64,000 nucleotides of DNA, from NCBI GenBank assembly GCA_946887045.1, contig CAMPKC010000017.1:1-64000 (forward strand), read 5' to 3'. How positions within the stretch are numbered: the stretch's first letter is position 1; each line of letters starts with the position of its first letter. The position numbers and the translations under genes are program-made. The notes under the pieces were generated by a model that did not search any database, was not told where the DNA came from, and saw only the letters and a list, made by a program, of their open reading frames with translations. This document shows, one piece after another, positions 8,058-15,958 of this stretch. Source of the DNA: an uncultured Sphingobacteriaceae bacterium (lineage in GTDB: Bacteria > Bacteroidota > Bacteroidia > Sphingobacteriales > Sphingobacteriaceae).

Positions 8058-8642
8058 TTAAATATAATTTAAAAAGGAGCCGCTATTAAAATCGACCTTC
8101 TCGAGAACCAGGATGAAGGCACTGTAGATTAAACGAAGACGTGCTGTGTCGGTGATTCCTTCATCAATTCTGAGTTCTAAAAATGCCGACTCAACTTCGG
8201 TATGTGAAGAATGATGGTGTCCGATGTGGAACTCAAAATTCGGAAGTGATTGAATTACCTCCCTTATCTGAATCGATGATAAAATATCTTTAATCCTGTC
8301 CGGATGATTTGATTTGATCACTATATTCTTATCAAATTCAGGAGACCCAATCTTAATATCTTCCATCCCGAAAAGCTTACCTATGCCGTCTAACAAATCC
8401 TGACGATGCAAAGAAAAGCGAAAATCATCAAAGCTTTTTAACGGAGACATAAAGCGGGTAAGTGCATACCCTCCTTCAAAACCACCACCTAAATCTATGT
8501 CTATATCAAGTGTGACCGAGCGTCCCTGCTGTTCAATGATAGCGTTGTATTCATATACCTCTTGATACTGGCTAAAATCCTCATCTATCTGCTTCCAAAC
8601 CTCATCAAGCGAGGTTCCGGAAATAACTCTGGCATCTTGCAT
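8058..8642 (-). CDS. hypothetical protein, 194 residues
   Basis: No family was recognised. There is no signal peptide and no membrane segment. The protein is acidic, with a glycine-rich stretch (LDIDIDLGGGFEGGY) near residue 50, a central GSPEFDKNIVIKSNHPDRIKDIL segment around residues 97-120, and a His-rich patch HIGHHHSSH near residue 140. The codon use and the clean ATG start support a real gene. It lies 350 bp upstream of the haemoglobin operon on the same strand and is divergent from prfC. Confidence 0.65.
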   Translation of the reverse strand: MQDARVISGTSLDEVWKQIDEDFSQYQEVYEYNAIIEQQGRSVTLDIDIDLGGGFEGGYALTRFMSPLKSFDDFRFSLHRQDLLDGIGKLFGMEDIKIGSPEFDKNIVIKSNHPDRIKDILSSIQIREVIQSLPNFEFHIGHHHSSHTEVESAFLELRIDEGITDTARLRLIYSAFILVLEKVDFNSGSFLNYI

Positions 8643-8790
8643 AGCTGTATATACTTTATGTTAGAACGATTAATTTTTCGATCTGTTTTTAAAAGCATTC
8701 CATTACTTCTGTACTTAAAAACCACACATTTAAAACAAACTATCACATAATTATCCATGCGTTTCCGTTTCGGGGATTCTTAAAAAATAG

Positions 8791-8798
8791 TACCTTTG
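8791..8798 (+). promoter_or_regulatory. -7 promoter box (TACCTTTG) for prfC
   Basis: An exact TAnnTTTG match, followed by CGGCTCA, which resembles the sequence after the lepA promoter. A TTTC lies 19 nt upstream as a near-match to the -33 element. Transcription would begin close to the ATG of the 12-codon frame at 8806. Confidence 0.6.
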
Positions 8799-8805
8799 CG
8801 GCTCA

Positions 8806-8844
8806 ATGAAGAGTGATCTGTATTCAGCTGGCCATTTTCTTTAA
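8806..8844 (+). CDS. possible 12-codon leader peptide upstream of prfC
   Basis: ATG to TAA encoding [12 protein letters not shown]. It starts 8 nt after the -7 box and ends 26 nt before the prfC start codon. AATGAAG at 8805-8811, which covers its start, can pair with CTTCATT at 8846-8852. It may be chance, but the arrangement resembles a translated leader that influences folding before prfC. Confidence 0.25.
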   Translation: MKSDLYSAGHFL

Positions 8845-8870
8845 GCTTCATTCTTCCGTCAACGATATTT

Positions 8871-10460
8871 ATGAGTAATCCCGAAATAGAAAAAAGAAAA
8901 ACCTTCGCAATTATTAGTCACCCAGATGCCGGAAAAACCACATTAACCGAGAAGTTTCTGCTTTTCGGCGGTGCCATTAATACCGCGGGGGCTGTAAAGC
9001 GGAATAAAGCGAATCAGAATACCACTTCAGATTTCATGGAAATTGAAAAACAAAGAGGGATTTCTGTAGCGACGTCTGTGATGGGATTTGAATATAAAGG
9101 CAAACGAATTAATATTCTGGATACACCCGGTCACAAAGATTTTGCGGAAGATACATACAGAACATTATCGGCTGTTGATAGTGTAATTCTGGTGGTGGAT
9201 AGTGTGAAAGGGGTCGAGGAACAGACTCAAAAGCTGATGGAAGTTTGCCGGATGCGTAACACCCCGGTTATTATTTTCATTAACAAAATGGACCGGGAGG
9301 GTAAAGATGCTTTCGACTTACTAGATGAGCTTGAAACTTCATTAAAAATCAGCGTTTGTCCGCAATCCTGGCCTATCGGACAAGGTTACACATTTAAAGG
9401 GGTTTATAACATCTACGGAAATCAATTAAACCTTTTCGAACCAGATAAAGCTAAAGTAACAGAGCCTGTTATACAGGTTAAAAACCTTGAAGATAGCACC
9501 TTACAAAAATTTCTTAAGGAAAAGGAACTGGGAAGACTTAAGGGTGATCTGGAATTGATTGAGGGTATATATGGTCCACTTGATACAGAGATGTATCTTG
9601 AAGGCTTGCTGGCACCTGTTTTCTTCGGAAGTGCTATCAATAACTTTGGTATTCGCGAGCTGTTGGATACGTTTATCAACATTGCACCAAGTCCTTCTAT
9701 CCGCGAAGCAGAGGAGCGGGTTGTGGTGGCAACTGAGAAAAATTTTAGTGGTTTTGTATTTAAAATACACGCCAACCTGGATCCGAATCATCGCGACAGG
9801 ATCGCATTTCTAAGAATTTGTTCTGGAAAATTTGAGCGGAATAAATTCTTTTATCATACAAGACTGGATAAGAAATTGAAATTTTCAAATCCGATGGATT
9901 TTATGGCCAACGAAAAAAGCCTGGTTGAAGAAGCATGGCCTGGCGATGTAGTGGGATTATACGACAGCGGAAACTTCAAAATTGGTGATACACTTACCGA
10001 AGGCGAAAAATTACAGTTTAAAGGAATTCCAAGATTTTCACCTGAAATTTTTAAAGAGGTCGAGAACCGTGACCCAATGAAAACCAAGCAATTGGAAAAA
10101 GGAATTCAGCAGTTAACCGAAGAGGGCGTTGCGCAGCTTTTTGTACAGCAACCAGGTAACAGAAAAATAATTGGTACAGTTGGTGAGCTTCAATTCGAGG
10201 TGATAAGTTTCCGTTTAGAAAACGAATATGGAGCAAAATGTGCTTTCCGTCCTCTAACGTTTAAAAAATCGAGCTGGATCACTTGCAACGATAAAAAAAT
10301 GCTGCAGGACATTATTTACAGGCGAGCCTCGAATATTGCATACGACAAAGATTCAAATCCGGTATTTCTTGCAGATAATGACTGGGCCATCAACCTGGCG
10401 AAACGTGATTTCCCGGATGTAGAATTTCACACTACATCTGAATTTAAGAGCGCCGAATAA
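8871..10460 (+). CDS. prfC: peptide chain release factor 3 (RF3)
   Basis: A 529-residue translational GTPase of normal RF3 length. G1 is [10 protein letters not shown] near residue 16, G2 lies in [11 protein letters not shown]3 is [12 protein letters not shown], and G4 is [14 protein letters not shown]3 recycles RF1 and RF2 from the ribosome after peptide release. It has a recognisable -7 promoter (8791-8798) and a roughly 65-nt leader. The neighbouring genes diverge (8058-8642) or converge (10545-10886), so it is a single-gene unit. Confidence 0.97.
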   Translation: MSNPEIEKRKTFAIISHPDAGKTTLTEKFLLFGGAINTAGAVKRNKANQNTTSDFMEIEKQRGISVATSVMGFEYKGKRINILDTPGHKDFAEDTYRTLSAVDSVILVVDSVKGVEEQTQKLMEVCRMRNTPVIIFINKMDREGKDAFDLLDELETSLKISVCPQSWPIGQGYTFKGVYNIYGNQLNLFEPDKAKVTEPVIQVKNLEDSTLQKFLKEKELGRLKGDLELIEGIYGPLDTEMYLEGLLAPVFFGSAINNFGIRELLDTFINIAPSPSIREAEERVVVATEKNFSGFVFKIHANLDPNHRDRIAFLRICSGKFERNKFFYHTRLDKKLKFSNPMDFMANEKSLVEEAWPGDVVGLYDSGNFKIGDTLTEGEKLQFKGIPRFSPEIFKEVENRDPMKTKQLEKGIQQLTEEGVAQLFVQQPGNRKIIGTVGELQFEVISFRLENEYGAKCAFRPLTFKKSSWITCNDKKMLQDIIYRRASNIAYDKDSNPVFLADNDWAINLAKRDFPDVEFHTTSEFKSAE

Positions 10461-10544
10461 ATTCGGGGCTCATTGGTGATTTATTCGTGAATGAGTATCT
10501 AATTGAAACCTAGCCGCCAATAATAATCGCAGTTAAATATGTCA

Positions 10545-10886
10545 TTATTCTGGCAACCGTTCGGCAACTGGTTCAAGGTCTAATTCCGCTTGTTCTTTTT
10601 TCAAATTTTTATCGAGAATAAAGGTAGCAAGCGGCACAAATGATGCCGCCTGAAACAACACGATACGTTTAAAATTCCATTTTAAGCTCCATGCGGCACG
10701 CAAAACAGCAAAAACATACGCTACAAACAACACTCCGTGCACCCAGCCAGTATATTTTACAGGCAACGGGTTTCCTAAAATGTATTTAATGGGCATTGCT
10801 ATCAGCAGCAGCACTAAAAAACTAACACCTTCTGCTATACCTATCACTCTTAAATCTCTGATAACTTTGGACTTACTGTTTCCCAT
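10545..10886 (-). CDS. DUF3817 family membrane protein
   Basis: A 113-residue integral membrane protein with about three hydrophobic helices. It matches the DUF3817 (YdzA-like) pattern: IGIAEGVSFLVLLLIAMPIKY, then WVHGVLFVAYVFAVL with the conserved HG, and FVPLATFILD near the end. The C-terminal tail is acidic (EQAELDLEPVAERLPE). The function is unknown. It is encoded downstream of proS on the same strand, with 180 bp between them. Confidence 0.85.
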   Translation of the reverse strand: MGNSKSKVIRDLRVIGIAEGVSFLVLLLIAMPIKYILGNPLPVKYTGWVHGVLFVAYVFAVLRAAWSLKWNFKRIVLFQAASFVPLATFILDKNLKKEQAELDLEPVAERLPE

Positions 10887-10972
10887 TTTAAATTCTGTTA
10901 ATACTTTCTGATCTACCCCTGTCGGCTTCGGGGATTTTGTATGGAGTTGTTGAAATCTTAGTTATGAGAAAC

Positions 10973-11001
10973 GCATTACACATGAACTCATTGTGTAATG
11001 C
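10973..11001. repeat. perfect 10-bp inverted repeat downstream of proS
   Basis: GCATTACACA at 10973-10982 pairs with TGTGTAATGC at 10992-11001 around a 9-nt loop. It lies about 65 bp past the proS stop. It lacks a T-run on either side, so it is not a typical intrinsic terminator and may instead stabilise or process the mRNA end. Confidence 0.5.
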
Positions 11002-11066
11002 ACCTATAAAATCACGAATCTTTGCACCGCTTATTCAGCAGTAGGTGCCTCGAAGCTATAAACTTC

Positions 11067-12539
11067 TTAATAAGCCCTTGCAAATAAAACTCTTTGCGCA
11101 GATGGCTTTCCACTATAAATGCACACTCCCTCTTCCTGCTTATTATTCAACGGGATACAGCGAATGGTGGCTTTGGTTTCCTCTTTAATTTTCTGCTCTG
11201 TTTCAGGTGTTCCATCCCAGTGTGCTGCTACAAAACCTGCTTTAGTATCTAAAACTGTTTTAAATTCTTCATATGAGTTTACCTCTGTTGTATTTTCTTC
11301 GCGGAAGCCAAGCGCTTTCTGATAGATATTCTTTTGAATGTCTTCCAATAGTTTTTCAATTCTCTCTGCCAGGCCTTCCCGACTAACGGTTTCCTTTTCT
11401 TTCGTATCTCGTCGTGCAATTTCCGCCGTTCCATTCTCTAGGTCTCTCCCGCCCAAAGCAACACGCACAGGCACACCTTTAAGCTCGTATTCGGCAAATT
11501 TAAAACCAGGGCGTTGGGTATCCCTGTTATCGTATTTAACGGAAATATTTCTGGATTTCAGCTCCTTAGCCAGGGTATCAGCGACTTCGGAAATAGCATT
11601 AAACTCATCATCACCCTTGTAAATCGGCACAATTACCACCTGAATCGGAGCAAGCATTGGAGGTAATACTAAACCTGAGTCATCCGAATGAGCCATGATT
11701 AAAGCTCCCATCAAGCGAGTTGAAACACCCCATGAAGTTGCCCATACATAATCAAGCTTTCCCTCTTTACTGGTAAACTTCACATCAAAAGCTTTCGCAA
11801 AGTTCTGGCCCAGAAAATGTGATGTACCCGCCTGCAAGGCTTTGCCATCCTGCATAAGGGCTTCAATACAATACGTCTCCAACGCACCGGCGAAACGTTC
11901 ATTCGGTGTTTTAATGCCTTTAATTACCGGCACCGCCATCCAATTTTCTGCAAAATCCGCATAAACGTCAAGCATTCTTTCGGCTTCTTCCACTGCTTCC
12001 TGCTGGGTAGCATGAGCGGTATGCCCTTCCTGCCATAAAAACTCCGCAGTGCGAAGAAATAACCTTGTACGCATTTCCCAACGTACAACATTGGCCCATT
12101 GATTTACTAAAATAGGCAGATCACGATAAGACTGAATCCAACCTTTATAAGTGTTCCAAATTATTGTTTCGGAAGTCGGACGAACGATTAATTCTTCTTC
12201 TAATTTTGCGTCTTCGTCTACAATTATATTTCCGTTGCCATCATTTTTTAAGCGATAATGGGTCACTACAGCGCATTCTGTGGCAAATCCTTCAACATGT
12301 GATGCTTCTTTGGAAAAAAATGACTTAGGAATAAACAAGGGAAAATATGCATTCGAGTGACCGGTATCCTTGAACATCTTATCCAAAGCTGCCTGCATTT
12401 TTTCCCAAATGGAATATCCATAGGGTTTTATTACCATGCAACCTCTTACTGCCGAATGTTCAGCCAGATCTGCCTTTGTAACAAGTTCATTATACCATTG
12501 AGAATAATCCTCTTTTCTGCTTGTAATTCCCTTACTCAT
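11067..12539 (-). CDS. proS: prolyl-tRNA synthetase, short archaeal/eukaryotic-like type
   Basis: A 490-residue class II synthetase. Its length and the lack of a long editing insert between motifs 2 and 3 mark it as the compact archaeal/eukaryotic-like ProRS type, usual in Bacteroidota. Visible features are [11 protein letters not shown], motif 2 ([26 protein letters not shown]), the [17 protein letters not shown] segment with motif 3, and an anticodon-binding domain (VPIYKG ... [17 protein letters not shown]). It charges tRNA-Pro. A TAACTTTG box at 12591-12598 gives a leader of about 45 nt. Confidence 0.97.
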   Translation of the reverse strand: MSKGITSRKEDYSQWYNELVTKADLAEHSAVRGCMVIKPYGYSIWEKMQAALDKMFKDTGHSNAYFPLFIPKSFFSKEASHVEGFATECAVVTHYRLKNDGNGNIIVDEDAKLEEELIVRPTSETIIWNTYKGWIQSYRDLPILVNQWANVVRWEMRTRLFLRTAEFLWQEGHTAHATQQEAVEEAERMLDVYADFAENWMAVPVIKGIKTPNERFAGALETYCIEALMQDGKALQAGTSHFLGQNFAKAFDVKFTSKEGKLDYVWATSWGVSTRLMGALIMAHSDDSGLVLPPMLAPIQVVIVPIYKGDDEFNAISEVADTLAKELKSRNISVKYDNRDTQRPGFKFAEYELKGVPVRVALGGRDLENGTAEIARRDTKEKETVSREGLAERIEKLLEDIQKNIYQKALGFREENTTEVNSYEEFKTVLDTKAGFVAAHWDGTPETEQKIKEETKATIRCIPLNNKQEEGVCIYSGKPSAQRVLFARAY

Positions 12540-12590
12540 AGTGTTTTTTAAAATTTTCTTTGTAATTTAGTAACACGAATACTTAATCGG

Positions 12591-12598
12591 CAAAGTTA
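12591..12598 (-). promoter_or_regulatory. -7 promoter box (TAACTTTG) for proS
   Basis: The minus strand reads TAACTTTGC, matching TAnnTTTG. It lies 51 nt before the proS start codon. Confidence 0.55.
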
Positions 12599-12660
12599 TA
12601 AAAGTAGTCGAGGTATTTTATTTAATGATGCAACCAATTTCACATTGATTTCGTCATTAA

Positions 12661-12705
12661 TTATAAACACACGTAGATTTATAAACACGCACCTTATAAA
12701 CACAC
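12661..12705 (+). repeat. three direct repeats of TTATAAACACRC just before a start codon
   Basis: Copies lie at 12661-12672, 12679-12690 and 12694-12705, spaced 18 and 15 nt apart. The last ends 5 nt before the ATG at 12711. This is the 5' untranslated region of the Tyr-rich lipoprotein gene. Confidence 0.7.
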
Positions 12706-12710
12706 ACGCA

Positions 12711-13706
12711 ATGAAAAAATTACTACTACCGGTTTTTGCAGTTTCAGCTTTGTTGCTGAATTCCTGCTCAACTACTCAACTTGCCGGGCAAGCTGATAGT
12801 AATGATGATGTCTATTATACTGAAGCTAAGGCAAAAGTAATTCAGCCCCCAGCTGAAAGAGTTCAATCTTCTACACCGAATAAATCATATCGTACAGATG
12901 AGCAGCTTTACGGGGATGAATATTCGGATAATAGCTACCGTAATAACAGGTACGATGATGATTATACCTATTCTTCACGCATAAACCGTTTCTATTATAA
13001 TTCTCCTTACCGACCTTATTACGATTACCGCTATTCTTATGGTTATAATCCATGGTATACCTATTCCTATGATCCATTTTTCTACGATCCATGGCTTTAC
13101 AGACCTGGCGTTTCAGTTTGGATAGGCACCGGAAGATACTGGTCGCCATATAATTATGGTTATTATGGTTCCAGGTATAACAATGGCTATTGGGGGCCAT
13201 ATTCCTTTTACAATACCTATCCGGGTTATAATTACGGAGGCAGGTACTACAGTGGAGGCGGGTATTATAACGGCGGCGTATACAACAACCCTAATCACAG
13301 AGCCCGTCCCGATCGTGAAAGCGGAATGGGTAGAAGCGGCAATAATGATCCACAAACAGGCATATATATTCCTTCAACAGGCAGACCAAACAGGAGTTCT
13401 GTAAATCCAAACAGAACACCTGATGGACGAATAAGCTCTTCCGATCAGGGTAGTTCTGGTGCATCCTCACAACCTTCTTCGACTTCAAGCAGACCGAACA
13501 GGCCTTCAAGAACTCAGGAAGCCGCTGCGCCAAGACAACAAACAGCACCTGCACCTCGTCCAGAACCAAGAGAATATTCCCGTCCAGAACGGAGCTCCAG
13601 TCCTGCGCCTTCGTCATCGGGTAGTAGTTCTGGTGGGGGAAGTTCAAATGGAAGCTCGTCCGGCGGAAGTTCATCCGGAAGCAGACCTTCAAGAGGCGGC
13701 AGATAA
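12711..13706 (+). CDS. low-complexity Tyr/Gly/Ser/Pro-rich lipoprotein
   Basis: The start is taken at the ATG at 12711, which gives MKKLLLPVFAVSALLLNSC with a lipobox at Cys19; a longer frame from 12645 would bury the signal peptide. About 331 residues. Residues 85-190 are extremely rich in Tyr (many YxYY, PYY and YNYGY groups). Residues 215-331 are Ser/Pro/Arg/Gly-rich, ending in a Gly-Ser tract and RPSRGGR. No enzymatic motif is visible. It looks like a surface-exposed structural or adhesive lipoprotein. The outer-membrane protein gene starts 26 nt downstream, so co-transcription is likely. Confidence 0.75.
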   Translation: MKKLLLPVFAVSALLLNSCSTTQLAGQADSNDDVYYTEAKAKVIQPPAERVQSSTPNKSYRTDEQLYGDEYSDNSYRNNRYDDDYTYSSRINRFYYNSPYRPYYDYRYSYGYNPWYTYSYDPFFYDPWLYRPGVSVWIGTGRYWSPYNYGYYGSRYNNGYWGPYSFYNTYPGYNYGGRYYSGGGYYNGGVYNNPNHRARPDRESGMGRSGNNDPQTGIYIPSTGRPNRSSVNPNRTPDGRISSSDQGSSGASSQPSSTSSRPNRPSRTQEAAAPRQQTAPAPRPEPREYSRPERSSSPAPSSSGSSSGGGSSNGSSSGGSSSGSRPSRGGR

Positions 13707-13732
13707 CCTGATTAGACACACACTGAAACATT

Positions 13733-15262
13733 ATGAAATTTAAGAATTTAATATTTCTTACGGGCATGCTATTGCCTGTAACTTCAAGCTATGCCCAATA
13801 TGCAGAAGATGCTTTACGGTTTTCGCAAACCGAGCAGGGAGCCACTGCCAGATTTAAGGCTTTAGGAGGTGCTCAAACTGCTTTAGGCGGCGATGCCAGT
13901 TCATTAGCCTCCAATCCGGCTGGCTTGGGATTATTCACCAGATCTGAACTAAGTTTCACCCCTGATATTTCAAACAGTACTATTAAGAGTAATTATTTAA
14001 ATTCGAGCTCGAGCATCCAAAAAGACCGTGCTGGAATAAACCAGGTTGGTGTAGTTTTCTACAATCCTACAAGAAAATATAATAGTTCGGATGTTTCTTC
14101 AGGATGGCTTAGCTTTAACTTTGGAATAGCGTACAATAAAACCAACAACTTTAATTCCACTACAGAGTACGGCGGTGTAAATCCCAGAAGTTCATTTGGC
14201 GACTATATGAGTGATCTGGCATCAAACCCTGATGATTTATTAGCGACAGCAGGTTATGATAGTCATTTAATTGAGCTGGATCAACCTTCAGGCACATACT
14301 TTCCTATCACAGATGTAAATAACAATCAGGTGAACACTGTTTTCCGATCTGGCGGTCAGTCGGAAGTGAACTTTTCTTTAGGAGGAAATTACAGCAACAA
14401 TTTTTATCTGGGAGCTTCCTTAGGTATTGCATCTATTAATTTCAACGCAGATAGGGAGTACATTGAATCCGGACTAACATTAGATCAGGCTGCTATAGAC
14501 CAACAAGGCCTGACTGTTTACAATGAAACTAAGCCATATTTAGATGCCGCCTTTAGACTATCTTATCAATCCAATCAGGAAACACAGGGAACTGGTGTTA
14601 ATGCCAAGCTTGGATTTATTTATCGACCAAGCCCTAACGTTAGGTTTGGGATGAGCTTTATTTCACCAACCTGGTACACGATAACCGAAAGTTTTTCAGA
14701 AACACTTAATACCCGTTTTAATAAATCTAATGGACAAACAGAAACGTTTAATAGTGACGAAGAAATTTACGATTCAGATTACTCCTTAAGAACTCCTTAT
14801 CGATTTAATGGAGGACTCGCAGTTATCGTAACTAACTTCGGTTTGCTTACCGGCGATATTGAATATGTTGATTATGCTTCCATTCATTTTTCCTCGGACG
14901 AGCGAGAAGCATCTAACAATACTAACCGGGATATCAGGGACTTATACAAAGGTGCAGTAAATCTTAAAGTTGGTGCTGAAATAAAACTTAATCCTTTGAT
15001 GCTTAGAGCTGGTTATTCTACGAATGGAAATCCGTATCAAAATGGCAGTTATACCACAAACACTATTTCTACAGGAATAGGATATAGAGTAAATAATCTC
15101 TCGTTTGATTTAACCTATTCAAACTTATCCTCGAACTATACAACAAGCCCGTATCTTCTTTCGCAAGATTACAGATACTACAGTTCAACAGGCAGCGGCG
15201 AATCCGCAGAAATTCAAAGTAGAAGAAGTAATATTTTTGCGACAGTTGGATTGAGATTTTAA
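13733..15262 (+). CDS. OMPP1/FadL/TodX-family outer-membrane protein
   Basis: A 509-residue protein with a signal peptide (cleavage probably after SSYA, near residue 21). The mature N-terminus has ARFKALGGAQTALGGDASSLASNPAGLGLF, the plug-region pattern of the FadL/OMPP1 family. The rest is amphipathic beta-strand, and the protein ends in an aromatic (GLRF), as expected for BAM substrates. It probably transports hydrophobic molecules, but the substrate is unknown. It follows the Tyr-rich lipoprotein by 26 nt and ends at a perfect 14-bp hairpin. Confidence 0.85.
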   Translation: MKFKNLIFLTGMLLPVTSSYAQYAEDALRFSQTEQGATARFKALGGAQTALGGDASSLASNPAGLGLFTRSELSFTPDISNSTIKSNYLNSSSSIQKDRAGINQVGVVFYNPTRKYNSSDVSSGWLSFNFGIAYNKTNNFNSTTEYGGVNPRSSFGDYMSDLASNPDDLLATAGYDSHLIELDQPSGTYFPITDVNNNQVNTVFRSGGQSEVNFSLGGNYSNNFYLGASLGIASINFNADREYIESGLTLDQAAIDQQGLTVYNETKPYLDAAFRLSYQSNQETQGTGVNAKLGFIYRPSPNVRFGMSFISPTWYTITESFSETLNTRFNKSNGQTETFNSDEEIYDSDYSLRTPYRFNGGLAVIVTNFGLLTGDIEYVDYASIHFSSDEREASNNTNRDIRDLYKGAVNLKVGAEIKLNPLMLRAGYSTNGNPYQNGSYTTNTISTGIGYRVNNLSFDLTYSNLSSNYTTSPYLLSQDYRYYSSTGSGESAEIQSRRSNIFATVGLRF

Positions 15263-15279
15263 GATTCATCCCATAGCAA

Positions 15280-15318
15280 TTAACAAGAGAGAAAGAAAGA
15301 CGCATTCTCTCTTGTTAA
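15280..15318. terminator. hairpin terminator after the OMPP1 gene
   Basis: A perfect 14-bp inverted repeat, with arms at 15280-15293 and 15305-15318 and an 11-nt loop, 17 nt past the stop codon. There is no long T-run after it. Confidence 0.7.
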
Positions 15319-15525
15319 ATCAAGCTATAACCAAGAACTTTTATCAGCATTTAGGATTACACAAGTCGTATCCATCTCAAAAGCAATCTTCGACCGTTTG
15401 CTCTCTATTTTAAATTGAAATAGCGTCGCAGGGTCAAAACCAATCATGTTTTACTATGTTGTTAAGGTATTAAATATCTTCAGCAAAATGTATAACCCAA
15501 TGCCGGCCCTTTATTCTAGAGATAA

Positions 15526-15885
15526 ATGAATACTATTCTACTCATAGAAGACGACGAAGCAATACGAAACGTCATTTACGAAGCATTAGTCAATTATAAA
15601 GTAATAGCCACCGAGGATACACGCGATATTTTGGCATTAATAGCTGAACACAAGCCTGACCTTGTTTTAATGGATTATATTTTACCCAATATAAACGGGG
15701 GTGAACTTTGTCATCTTATAAAAACTAACCCTGAAACCGCCGGTTTGCCTGTAATCATAATTTCCGGATACCCACGTGTTTTATACTCATTAGGGTCTTA
15801 CGGTTGCGATGCAATTTTAGAAAAACCATTCGATCTATCTGAACTCCTGGAAACTATCGGAAAGTTTGACCCTATTACCGAATAA
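15526..15885 (+). CDS. receiver-only response regulator
   Basis: A 119-residue stand-alone REC domain. The acidic pair is Asp9/Asp10, the phosphoacceptor is Asp50 in VLMDYILP, the switch Ser is Ser80 in IIISGYP, and the conserved Lys is Lys100 in LEKPFDLSEL. There is no output domain, so it acts by protein-protein contact or as part of a phosphorelay, as CheY- or Spo0F-like proteins do. No histidine kinase lies nearby. It is encoded alone, convergent with ligD. Confidence 0.9.
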   Translation: MNTILLIEDDEAIRNVIYEALVNYKVIATEDTRDILALIAEHKPDLVLMDYILPNINGGELCHLIKTNPETAGLPVIIISGYPRVLYSLGSYGCDAILEKPFDLSELLETIGKFDPITE

Positions 15886-15913
15886 ATTCGGCCACAGCGA
15901 CGTGCAGACGCAG

Positions 15914-15937
15914 CTATCGCAGAACGGTACGCGATAG
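15914..15937. repeat. short inverted repeat between convergent genes
   Basis: CTATCGC at 15914-15920 and GCGATAG at 15931-15937 with a 10-nt loop, between the response regulator and the ligD stop. It may help end one or both transcripts. There is no T-run. Confidence 0.35.
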
Positions 15938-15958
15938 ATTGTTACTAGTGTATTGATT

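Noticed and set aside
13291..13767. 158-codon minus-strand frame opposite the Tyr-rich lipoprotein
   Set aside because: Shadow of the Ser/Pro/Gly-rich repeats; no domain, and it is antisense to the lipoprotein.
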